DNA of 64,000 bases from Mangrovicoccus sp049603835 (GTDB lineage: Bacteria; Pseudomonadota; Alphaproteobacteria; Rhodobacterales; Rhodobacteraceae), in the NCBI GenBank assembly GCA_049603835.1, contig JBMYSZ010000021.1:1-64000 (forward strand), written 5' to 3'. Under the pieces are notes generated by a model. That model saw only the letters and a list, made by a program, of their open reading frames with translations. It was not told where the DNA came from and did not search any database. Numbering within the stretch: the first letter of the stretch is position 1; each line of letters starts with the position of its first letter. Both the position numbers and the translations under genes were made by a program. Shown here piece by piece: positions 7,750 to 15,354 of the stretch.

Positions 7750-8384
7750 TTGCTTAGTCGTTTCAGGTATCTACTGGACATATAGACCGGCTCACCTGTG
7801 TCAGGATGCCGGATCTCTGCCCAACCTGTAGCAGCCTCTGACAACCATTCAACCTTTTGTCCTTCGCGCACTTGACCGACAACCGAATTCCCCGTTGACG
7901 GCCCAGCCCGTAAATTCACCGCAGATCCGGTGACTTCCGCGAAATCCCGCGCGGCATTAGCCGCTGCGGGCGAAGCAGCTGCCAATTCCGTCGGGCTGGT
8001 GGCGCGGCTTTCGGTTTGCCGCTCTAGCTCGGCCGCGAGCAAAGCGGTGACATTGACCGACGGCAAATCCCCCGCCTCACTCTGCACCTGGCGGAGCAAT
8101 TCCAGGGCCGATGTTTGGTCATCTGCGTTATTGTCTAGTGCGGCGCGGATAATTGGCGCGACCTCAGCTTGGCTCGCATCTGAGATCACCTGAGGCGACT
8201 CCGCCTCTGCCGGGGGCGCAATGGCTGCCATTTGCACCCCTGCCGCCGATATTTTGGGCAACTCCGGAGGCGCGAGCAAAGGATCCGCCTCACCTTCGGC
8301 AAACGGGCTTTGTTCTGGCGATTTCATCAGCGCCATTGTTCCAAAAATTGCCATTAGCAATAAAACCGTTAGCCGAAATGCCAT
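7746..8384 (-). CDS. SH3 domain-containing membrane-anchored protein
   Basis: 212 residues from the ATG at 8384, which has AAGGA close upstream. The N-terminus is a signal anchor (MAFRLTVLLLMAIFGTMALM), followed by a Pro/Ala/Glu-rich linker of about 120 residues. The C-terminal bacterial SH3 domain (about residues 145-210) contains AVNLRAGPSTGNSVVGQV and ends VYMSSRYLKRL. Such SH3 domains bind peptidoglycan or other cell-envelope ligands, so the protein is expected to face the periplasm. It overlaps the SDR gene downstream, an odd pairing with no obvious shared function. It is divergent from parC. Confidence 0.82.
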   Translation of the reverse strand: MAFRLTVLLLMAIFGTMALMKSPEQSPFAEGEADPLLAPPELPKISAAGVQMAAIAPPAEAESPQVISDASQAEVAPIIRAALDNNADDQTSALELLRQVQSEAGDLPSVNVTALLAAELERQTESRATSPTELAAASPAAANAARDFAEVTGSAVNLRAGPSTGNSVVGQVREGQKVEWLSEAATGWAEIRHPDTGEPVYMSSRYLKRLSN

Positions 8385-8497
8385 TGTCCTTGCAAAGCCC
8401 CTCTGTCGAACACACCCACCTATGGTGATGCGATTGTATTGATTCGCAGACCACAGGCCCGCTTTACGACAATACACGGGTTCGGTAACAGGCTGGT

Positions 8498-10729
8498 ATG
8501 GATGATCTTGACCCGCCTAAATTCAGCACCGAACCGCTGCGCCGCGCCATAGGCGAACGCTATCTCACCTATGCGCTGTCCACCATCATGCACCGAGCCC
8601 TGCCCGATGCGCGCGATGGTCTGAAACCCGTGCATCGTCGTATCCTATATGCAATGCGCGAACTTAGGTTAAGTTCCTCTGGAGGATTCCGGAAATCGGC
8701 AAAAATTTCTGGCGATGTGATGGGGAATTATCACCCGCATGGGGACGGGGCGATCTATGATGCCCTGGCCCGCCTCGCTCAGGATTTCAATGTCCGCTAC
8801 CCATTGGTGGATGGTCAGGGCAATTTCGGCAATATCGATGGCGATAATCCAGCGGCGAGTCGCTATACAGAAGCGCGCCTAACCGCAGCGGCCGAGGCCT
8901 TGATGCAGGGGCTCGACGAAGATGCGGTGGATTTTCGCGATAATTACGACGGCACGCTGCAAGAGCCCGCTGTTTTGCCTGCGGCCTTTCCGAATCTCTT
9001 GGCCAATGGCTCTAGCGGGATCGCGGTGGGCATGGCGACCAATATCCCGCCGCATAATATTGACGAGCTGATCAGCGCCTCGCTGCATCTGATCAAATCG
9101 CCCAATGCCCGCGATGAAACCTTGCTTGAGCATATCCCTGGCCCCGATTTCCCGACCGGTGGGGTGATTGTTGAGCCACGGGAAAACATCCTAGCGGCTT
9201 ACCAAACGGGGCGCGGGTCGTTCCGTCTGCGCGCGAAATGGGAGGTCGAGGATCTGGGGCGCGGTCAATGGCAGATCGTGGTGACCGAGATCCCCTATCA
9301 GGTGCAAAAATCCAAGCTGATCGAAAAGCTCGCCGAGCTGATCAGCTCGAAGAAAGTGCCAATCTTAGCGGATGTGCGCGATGAAAGCGCCGAGGATATC
9401 CGCATCGTGCTAGAGCCGCGCACCCGCAATGTGGAGGCCGAGATGCTCATGGGCACGCTCTTCCGGCTCTCGGATCTGGAAGTGCGTTTTTCGCTCAATA
9501 TGAATGTGCTGATCGATGGGCGCACACCCAAGGTCTGCTCGCTGCGCGAAGTGCTGCGCGCCTTCCTCGATCACCGCCGCGAAGTTTTGCTGCGCCGCTC
9601 GAAATTCCGCTTGGGCAAGATCGCCCATCGCTTGGAAGTGCTCGAAGGCTATATCATCGCCTTTCTCAATCTCGACCGGGTGATCGAAATCATCCGTTAT
9701 GAGGATGAGCCCAAAGCGATGCTCATGGCCGAGTTTGAGCTTACCGATGTGCAGGCCGAAGCCATCCTGAATATGCGCCTGCGCTCTTTGCGCAAGCTCG
9801 AAGAAATGGAGCTGCGCCGCGAGCGCGATGACCTGATCAAAGAACGCGAGGGGCTAGAGGCTCTGGTCGCCGATGAAGGTCTGCAATGGAATAAGATCGC
9901 CGAAGAGCTGCGCGAAACCCGCAAGCAATTTGGCAAATCCGCTCCGAATGGCGCGCGCCGCTCAGACTTCGCCGAAGCCGTGCAAGTGGTGGAAGTGAGC
10001 CTAGAAGATATGATCGAGCGTGAGCCGGTCACTATCGTTTGTTCGAAAATGGGCTGGATCCGCGCCATGAAAGGCCATGTGGATCTGACCCAGACCCTGA
10101 AATACAAAGATGGCGATGAGGGCCAGTTCGTGTTCCACGCGGAAACCACGGATCGGCTTTTGCTACTGGATACGGGCGGGCGGTTTTATACGCTCTCCGT
10201 CGCCAATCTGCCCGGCGGGCGCGGTATGGGCGAGCCGGTGCGGCTAATGGTTGATCTGCCCAATGAAGCAAAGATGCTGTCCCTCTTTGCCCATAAGCCG
10301 GGGCGCAAACGGCTGTTGGCCTCTAGCGCCGGGGATGGATTTATCGCCCTCGAAGACGACCTGATCGCCTCTACCAAGGGCGGCAAACAGGTGCTCAATG
10401 TCAAAGCCCCGACCGCCGCGCTGATCTGTCGTGAAGTGACCGGCGATCATGTGGCCGTGGTGGGTGAAAACCGCAAAATGCTGGTCTTCCCCATCGAAGA
10501 CCTGCCGGAAATGGCACGCGGCAAAGGTGTTCGGCTGCAAAAATACAAAGATGGCGGGCTAAGCGATGCGATCACCTTTGTCAGAGCCGATGGGTTAAGC
10601 TGGCCTTTCGGCGAGGGCAAAACCCGGACTGTCAAAGATGGTGACCTAACGGAGTGGATCGGCAAACGCGCCGGCACGGGCCGCATGGCCCCGCGCGGCT
10701 TCCCCCATGACAATAAGTTTCCCACTTAA
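8498..10729 (+). CDS. parC: DNA topoisomerase IV subunit A
   Basis: 743 residues, the length of alphaproteobacterial ParC rather than GyrA (about 900). The breakage-reunion domain contains GLKPVHRRILYAM, the helix region GNYHPHGDGAIYDAL and the catalytic tyrosine Y123 in AASRYTEARL (Y120 in E. coli). The C-terminal half is a shortened beta-pinwheel. With ParE it decatenates replicated chromosomes. In the quinolone-resistance-determining region the position equal to E. coli Ser80 is Gly84 and Glu84 is Asp88. It is divergently transcribed from the SH3/SDR pair, with only about 110 bp for both promoters. A GC-rich hairpin and a dispersed repeat follow the stop. Confidence 0.96.
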   Translation: MDDLDPPKFSTEPLRRAIGERYLTYALSTIMHRALPDARDGLKPVHRRILYAMRELRLSSSGGFRKSAKISGDVMGNYHPHGDGAIYDALARLAQDFNVRYPLVDGQGNFGNIDGDNPAASRYTEARLTAAAEALMQGLDEDAVDFRDNYDGTLQEPAVLPAAFPNLLANGSSGIAVGMATNIPPHNIDELISASLHLIKSPNARDETLLEHIPGPDFPTGGVIVEPRENILAAYQTGRGSFRLRAKWEVEDLGRGQWQIVVTEIPYQVQKSKLIEKLAELISSKKVPILADVRDESAEDIRIVLEPRTRNVEAEMLMGTLFRLSDLEVRFSLNMNVLIDGRTPKVCSLREVLRAFLDHRREVLLRRSKFRLGKIAHRLEVLEGYIIAFLNLDRVIEIIRYEDEPKAMLMAEFELTDVQAEAILNMRLRSLRKLEEMELRRERDDLIKEREGLEALVADEGLQWNKIAEELRETRKQFGKSAPNGARRSDFAEAVQVVEVSLEDMIEREPVTIVCSKMGWIRAMKGHVDLTQTLKYKDGDEGQFVFHAETTDRLLLLDTGGRFYTLSVANLPGGRGMGEPVRLMVDLPNEAKMLSLFAHKPGRKRLLASSAGDGFIALEDDLIASTKGGKQVLNVKAPTAALICREVTGDHVAVVGENRKMLVFPIEDLPEMARGKGVRLQKYKDGGLSDAITFVRADGLSWPFGEGKTRTVKDGDLTEWIGKRAGTGRMAPRGFPHDNKFPT

Positions 10730-10741
10730 GGAACGCGACCG

Positions 10742-10778
10742 CCGCCCGGCTTAGCTTGTGAAAGCTTTGCCCGGGCGG
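10742..10778 (+). terminator. GC-rich hairpin after parC
   Basis: CCGCCCGG (10742-10749) pairs with CCGGGCGG (10771-10778), and an inner AGCTT/AAGCT extends the structure. It begins 13 bp after the parC stop. There is no T-run, so it may be a Rho-assisted or stabilising hairpin. Confidence 0.5.
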
Positions 10779-10812
10779 GGCCTAAGCGGCGACACAGGCG
10801 CAGGCCCCTATA

Positions 10813-10910
10813 GGTTTTCGAGAAATCACCTCCACACTTATACGCTGCCTGTCGCTATGCTTTGACGCGAAAAACGGTTTTCAGTGTCTCTAGCTTTTCT
10901 CGAAAAGCTT
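10813..10910. repeat. Dispersed 98-bp repeat, copy A
   Basis: This copy aligns without gaps to 18513-18610, with about 80 of 98 positions identical by hand alignment. A 28-base block (starting at 10883 with TTTTCAGTGTCTC and ending CTCGAAA) is fully conserved. The ends are partly inverted (TTCGAGAAA ... TTTCTCGAA). It touches the stop codon of the minus-strand MFS gene and lies between the 3' ends of parC and that gene. It looks like an interspersed palindromic element rather than coding sequence. Confidence 0.75.
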
Positions 10911-12283
10911 CAGACGGGCGCTATGTTTTTGCGATGCGCCAGCACCACCAAAGGCGCCGCCAAAGCCACAAGCCCCAGCTGCGCCAGGAAAATCACACTA
11001 TAGGTGGTGTCGTCATGAACTTGCCAAAGCTGCATCACCTGCACAAAGATCTCAAATATCTCTAGCCCGACCTCGGTGCCGATGATGATGATAAAGGCTG
11101 TAAACAGCGCCAACCCCGCCCCGCCCGCGCCTTTGGAGACGGCAAAAATCGCAGCCGTGGCCAAGATCCCCATGCCAAAGCCATTGACCACCTTCGATCC
11201 GATATAGACCCAGTCAAAGGGCATGGTGAAATATAGCAGGTAAGCCCCCAGCCCCGCAGCCGTAAAGACCGCCCCCACCAGGATCATCGGTGTGGACCAA
11301 GTATAGCGCGCCAGCAGAGCGCTGGTGATTGCTGCGGCCGCCACCTGCGCCGCTGCCCCCAAAGTCGCGCGATTGGCCACAAGTGTCGAAGAACAAAGGT
11401 GATCCACCAAATAGGAGGTGTCATAAAAGCCCGTGGTCGCCATATTGACGAAAAACAGATAGGCCAGGATCAGAACCGCGCCGCCAGAAGCCGCCGCCCT
11501 TGGTGCCTGCCCGTCCCGCTTGGGCATGTGCAGCCACAGATAGGCCAAGGCCACCAAAAACAGAGCCGCCGCACCCCATGTCCAGGGCGAAACAATCCCT
11601 TGCAGCGTCACCAATCCGGTCATCAGCTCAAAGGCCAAAAGCGCGGCAATGGCCGGAGCGAGCGGAAAAGGACTGGCCTGCGCCGCGTCCTGGGGTGCCG
11701 TGTTTTCCGGCGGGCGCAGCATCAGCACCACCGGGATCAGCGCGAATGTGATCACCGCAAAGACCAGGAAGAACCCGTCCAGCCCATAGCGCGGCGCGAT
11801 GATCCGCACCAGCTGCGGCGTGACCAGGAAAGCTGCGGGCATGGCTGCGGCCCAGATCCCGGTCAGCATGTCCTTATGGGTCGCGCCGCCCCAGCCGGTC
11901 ATCAACTGAGCTTGCGGCGCCAAACAGGCCAGACCAAAACCCAAAAGCGGAAAGACCACCAAAATCACCGCCTCGCGCAGATCCACACCGGGCGAAATGT
12001 AAAATAGCGCCGCCAGCCCCAAAGCCGCGCTGCCCGAAAGCAAGATCATCGCCACTGCCAAATGCTGCGGCTGCCCCCGCGCCAAGAGCCGAGGCGCTAC
12101 CAGAAGCGATAGCAGCACCGCGCCCAATAGCAGCTCGATCACCGCAGAAGTCTGGGTCACCGAAATCTTGAGAAAGCTGGCAAACTGCCCTTCGGACACA
12201 AAAACCGAAGAGCTTACAACCGAACGCAGCCCATTGCCCAAAAGAACAAAGACGATCAGCAGCCCCAGATGCGCCAAGCTCAT
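10910..12283 (-). CDS. MFS transporter, last gene of the oxidase/dehydrogenase operon
   Basis: 457 residues with about twelve hydrophobic segments split by a central hydrophilic loop near residue 200 (MLRPPENTAPQDAAQ), the layout of a major facilitator superfamily carrier in the inner membrane. No substrate-specific motif is recognised. The start overlaps the stop of the FAD-dehydrogenase large subunit by four bases (ATGA), so it is the terminal gene of the six-gene minus-strand operon that begins with the multicopper oxidase. It may import or export the substrate or product of that system; this is inference from context. Confidence 0.87.
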   Translation of the reverse strand: MSLAHLGLLIVFVLLGNGLRSVVSSSVFVSEGQFASFLKISVTQTSAVIELLLGAVLLSLLVAPRLLARGQPQHLAVAMILLSGSAALGLAALFYISPGVDLREAVILVVFPLLGFGLACLAPQAQLMTGWGGATHKDMLTGIWAAAMPAAFLVTPQLVRIIAPRYGLDGFFLVFAVITFALIPVVLMLRPPENTAPQDAAQASPFPLAPAIAALLAFELMTGLVTLQGIVSPWTWGAAALFLVALAYLWLHMPKRDGQAPRAAASGGAVLILAYLFFVNMATTGFYDTSYLVDHLCSSTLVANRATLGAAAQVAAAAITSALLARYTWSTPMILVGAVFTAAGLGAYLLYFTMPFDWVYIGSKVVNGFGMGILATAAIFAVSKGAGGAGLALFTAFIIIIGTEVGLEIFEIFVQVMQLWQVHDDTTYSVIFLAQLGLVALAAPLVVLAHRKNIAPV

Positions 12284-13893
12284 GGAGTGCTTTGTCCCAA
12301 ATGTTCCGCCAGACGGATCCCCATCGCCGCCACTGTCAGCGAGGGCGCATTCACCGGTGCGCTCACATGGGTGGAACAGCCAAGGATATAGAGATTGGGA
12401 TGCTGATGGCTTTGCAGATCCGGCCCCACGACCGAGATTTTCGCATCCGTCCCCATCCGCGTCGTGCCACAGATAATCGCATTGGACAGATAAGGTGCAT
12501 CGCTTTGCGGCTCGGCCACGCCCATGAGTTTCAACACTTTCTCATTCGTGTCTGTCGCCACTTTCATCCCCGCTTTGGTATAGTCATCCACGGTGAAATT
12601 GATCCGTGGCTTAGGGATCCCAGCACTGTCTTTTTGCTCGGATAATGTCATGCGGTTTTCCGGCACGCCCAATGTTTCCGCCGAAGAATTCAGCCGCACA
12701 TGCCGGGTGATCTGATCATTCAACGCCTCGACCAAAGCCGCGCCACGCATACCCTTCGCGATCAATTGCCCAGCCAATTTAGTGGCATCTGAATTGCCGC
12801 TCCAGCCATTATTCATGAAAGACGTGCCAAAAGGCGCGTAATCCTTGCGGAAATCGCCATCGCGGAATTCGGTGATGCCCGAGGTTTGCTGCGGCCCGCG
12901 ATAGGGATAGACCGGATCACTGACCTCGCCCCAGACATCCACATTATACTGGCTCAGCAGATAGCGCCCCACCTGATCTGTCCCATTGCCCACACCATTT
13001 GGTGCGGTTTCCTGGGCCGAATTCAGCATCAGCCGAGGGTTTTCGATGGCATGCGCTGCCAGCACAAAGCGATTGCCCGTGACCTTGAAACGCGACCCAT
13101 CCGGGCGGCGCACGCTCAGCGAGGTGATGCTTTGATCCGCTCCGACCTCGATAAAGGTGACCAAAGCCGTCAGCTCGATCCGAGCGCCCGCCGCCACAGC
13201 TTTGTCCATATCCACCGAGGCGTCATATTTCGCCCCGATCGGGCATATCGGCACGCAAGTATTATTGCCGCAACAGACCGGGCGATTATCGAAGATCTCG
13301 GAATTACGCGCATGGGAAAACCGCGCGGAATTCAGCCCCAATTGGTCCAGAGCCTTTTGGATTTGCAGATCCATATAAGAGGCGGGGATCGGCGGCATCG
13401 TATAGCCCTCCCCCGGTTTGCGCGGCGCGCCCCAGGTGAAATCCGGGTCGCCCGCCACGCCCCAACGGGCTTCGGCCTGCTCGTAATAGGGCACCAGATC
13501 CTCATAAGAGATCGGCCAATCCGTCCCTCGCCCATAAAGCGTAGCTCCCTTGAAATCATTGGGGCGCAAGCGATCTGCAAAGCCCGTCCAATGCCAGGTA
13601 GTGCCGCCATAGATCCGCAGATAGGCGCCGACGAAACGCTCCGGCCCTGCCTGGTCATAGAAACTATCGTAATCCGTATCCAACGGATGCGGCGCATAGG
13701 GTTGACTGGGATAAGGGGCTTGCGGACCTTTCACCGGATTGGCGTAGAAATCCGATAGATATTCGCTGCGAGGCTTTTTATCGCCCGCTTCCAGCACCAG
13801 CACATCTCGCCCCGCCTCGGCCAAGCTGCGAGACAGATGCGCGCCGCCCATGCCCGACCCGACCACTACGATATCAGCATGAAGATCGGTCAT
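12280..13893 (-). CDS. GMC-family FAD dehydrogenase large subunit with Fe-S motif
   Basis: 537 residues. The N-terminus VVVGSGMGG is the FAD Rossmann motif; the C-terminal GMC domain has the active-site His and Asn in STHVSAPVNAPS. A Cys-rich loop CCGNNTCVPIC (Cys207, 208, 213, 217; CC-x4-C-x3-C) matches the [3Fe-4S] site of membrane-linked FAD-glucose and fructose dehydrogenases, so this is a dehydrogenase passing electrons outward rather than an oxidase. The enzyme oxidises a sugar, polyol or other alcohol, exact substrate unknown. The start at 13893 overlaps the small-subunit stop (ATGA) with a GGAG site; the longer reading to 13917 is unlikely. It has no signal of its own and is expected to be exported with the TAT small subunit. 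Confidence 0.9.
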   Translation of the reverse strand: MTDLHADIVVVGSGMGGAHLSRSLAEAGRDVLVLEAGDKKPRSEYLSDFYANPVKGPQAPYPSQPYAPHPLDTDYDSFYDQAGPERFVGAYLRIYGGTTWHWTGFADRLRPNDFKGATLYGRGTDWPISYEDLVPYYEQAEARWGVAGDPDFTWGAPRKPGEGYTMPPIPASYMDLQIQKALDQLGLNSARFSHARNSEIFDNRPVCCGNNTCVPICPIGAKYDASVDMDKAVAAGARIELTALVTFIEVGADQSITSLSVRRPDGSRFKVTGNRFVLAAHAIENPRLMLNSAQETAPNGVGNGTDQVGRYLLSQYNVDVWGEVSDPVYPYRGPQQTSGITEFRDGDFRKDYAPFGTSFMNNGWSGNSDATKLAGQLIAKGMRGAALVEALNDQITRHVRLNSSAETLGVPENRMTLSEQKDSAGIPKPRINFTVDDYTKAGMKVATDTNEKVLKLMGVAEPQSDAPYLSNAIICGTTRMGTDAKISVVGPDLQSHQHPNLYILGCSTHVSAPVNAPSLTVAAMGIRLAEHLGQSTP

Positions 13894-14372
13894 GAGATGC
13901 TCCAGGGTTTGAGCCAATAGCCAAATTCAGGCCCATCGCAAAAGCCCGGCGCTTTCGCAAAACGCAGGGATTTCCAGGCCAAGGCATGGGGGTAGTTTTC
14001 GATCTGAGCAGTGCTATCAGAGGGGTCGGCGGAGCCCGTGAACAAATAGCCCGCGATCCACTGGATCTGGTCTTCATAGGGTGCTGGTTGCGGGTCAAGC
14101 GCGGTATAGACCCCGTTATGGCCAAACCGCGCCACCAAATCGCTTAGCGCAGGCAGGCCGAATTTCGCAGTGAAACCAGTGGTCAAAGCGGTGCGCAAAG
14201 CCGGTTCCAACTCCACCGGCCCGGCAATTGTGCTGACCAGTGCCTGCCAAATCGCCGTGTCATAGGCTTGGGACAAAGAGGCCGCTTGCGCACCCTGCCC
14301 GACCGATTGACCTAATATGGCAAAGCTTGCGGTACTGCCGAGAAAGGCCCGGCGAGAAAGGCGCGGGCTCAT
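13890..14372 (-). CDS. TAT-exported small subunit of sugar/alcohol dehydrogenase
   Basis: 160 residues with a twin-arginine signal (SRRAFLGSTASFAILG, residues 6-21). The rest resembles the gluconate-2-dehydrogenase subunit 3 / fructose- and sorbitol-dehydrogenase small-subunit family, which acts as a chaperone and export partner for the FAD large subunit. It ends in the family-like FGYWLKPWSIS tail. It overlaps the large-subunit gene by four bases downstream and the phytochelatin-synthase-like gene by four bases upstream. Family assignment is by length, TAT signal and adjacency to the FAD subunit, so it is slightly less sure than its partner. Confidence 0.8.
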   Translation of the reverse strand: MSPRLSRRAFLGSTASFAILGQSVGQGAQAASLSQAYDTAIWQALVSTIAGPVELEPALRTALTTGFTAKFGLPALSDLVARFGHNGVYTALDPQPAPYEDQIQWIAGYLFTGSADPSDSTAQIENYPHALAWKSLRFAKAPGFCDGPEFGYWLKPWSIS

Positions 14373-15064
14373 TGCGAATAGCTCACTTCCACAAAGCCGC
14401 GCGAGCGTTTCGAACTGCTATCGGGCAGCATCATCGCATCATGCAACTTTTGCACTGTGATCCAAACCGGCGGATATTTGTATTTCGCAACATCCAAGAT
14501 CAGCACCGTATCGCTTGCCTCATCATAGGCCCCAACAGGCGAGATATGCCCATCGCCTTCTTGCGGCAGAGCCTTGCGGGAATAATTGGCGATGAAACGC
14601 GCATCGCGCTTGGCCAGGGTGGTTTTGATCGCCTCGCGTAGCTCATCCACGCTGGTTTCATCGGCAAAGTGATGCTCGGCGCTCATGCCTAGATTTTCGA
14701 TGAATGTGTCCAGCTCGGCCAGGGTCAGGCCTTCATGCTCCACCATGGCATAGGGTTTGAGCTTTTGGTTCGCATCGGTGAAAAGCAGATCCTGGGTGAA
14801 AAGCTTCCACGGATAAAGTCGATCCGGGCTGGGTCGCGGTACATCCAGCGCATTCGCTACCGCCGAGACGGTCGCAGGCCCGCAAAATGTGACCACTTGC
14901 TCGAACTCCAGATAAGTGGCGAGGCTAAAGTAATCGCGGTTCAGCGTGGCCCCGATCAATCGATCTTCGCCCGCCTCTGAGGTGAGATAAGTCAGATCCT
15001 CGGCCCAAAGCGGCGCGGCGCTGGTCAAAACCAGGGCAACAGCGGTTAATTGGCGGAAAACCAT
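14369..15064 (-). CDS. Exported phytochelatin-synthase-like cysteine peptidase
   Basis: 231 residues with a cleavable signal peptide ending near AAPLWA (residue 21). The catalytic triad of the phytochelatin synthase family is present: Cys61 in FCGPATVSAVANAL, His173 in DGHISPVGAYD and Asp191 in LILDVAKYKYPPVW. The His-to-Asp spacing is 18 as in plant PCS1. Bacterial members such as the Nostoc enzyme mostly cleave glycine from glutathione to give gamma-glutamylcysteine and make little phytochelatin; no Cys-rich plant-type C-terminal domain is present. An exported form in an operon with copper and FAD redox proteins is unusual. It overlaps cytochrome c by 19 bp upstream and the small subunit by 4 bp downstream. 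Confidence 0.88.
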   Translation of the reverse strand: MVFRQLTAVALVLTSAAPLWAEDLTYLTSEAGEDRLIGATLNRDYFSLATYLEFEQVVTFCGPATVSAVANALDVPRPSPDRLYPWKLFTQDLLFTDANQKLKPYAMVEHEGLTLAELDTFIENLGMSAEHHFADETSVDELREAIKTTLAKRDARFIANYSRKALPQEGDGHISPVGAYDEASDTVLILDVAKYKYPPVWITVQKLHDAMMLPDSSSKRSRGFVEVSYSQ

Positions 15065-15354
15065 GCGGTAATCTCCTCAATGTCTTTGTCTGAAAGGGGC
15101 TTCGCGAAGCCGGCCATCACATCGGCTGGGCCACCTTTGCGGCGACCTTCAGCATAGGCTTTGAGCGCAGAGATAAGGTAATCCTGCCGCTGCCCGGCCA
15201 GGATCGGCACGCCCGCGACCAGAGGATTGCCGTCAGCAGAATGACACGACACGCAAGAGCTGGCTGCCGCAGGCACTGCCGGATCCGCCATGAGAGCCCC
15301 CGGCACTAAGGTCAGGGTTAAGCAGGACAGCAGACTAAGCCGTAACATTGACAT
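15046..15354 (-). CDS. Small mono-haem class I cytochrome c
   Basis: 102 residues with a Sec signal (LSLLSCLTLTLVPGALMA) and one haem site CVSCH at residues 34-38. The likely sixth ligand is Met80 (DVMAGFAKPLS), followed by the C-terminal helix DIEEITAWF: a typical c553/c4-half fold in the periplasm. It lies between the multicopper oxidase (20-bp overlap) and the phytochelatin-synthase-like gene (19-bp overlap). In known FAD-glucose and fructose dehydrogenases the electron acceptor is a tri-haem membrane subunit; here only this one-haem protein is encoded. Two in-frame ATGs (15354, 15348) could start it. Confidence 0.88.
   Translation of the reverse strand: MSMLRLSLLSCLTLTLVPGALMADPAVPAAASSCVSCHSADGNPLVAGVPILAGQRQDYLISALKAYAEGRRKGGPADVMAGFAKPLSDKDIEEITAWFSAN

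Noticed and set aside
12886..13758. A 290-codon plus-strand frame opposite the GMC dehydrogenase gene
   Set aside because: It is antisense to a gene with clear FAD, Fe-S and catalytic motifs; its translation is rich in Arg, His and Ile with no recognisable domain, typical of a shadow frame in GC-rich DNA.
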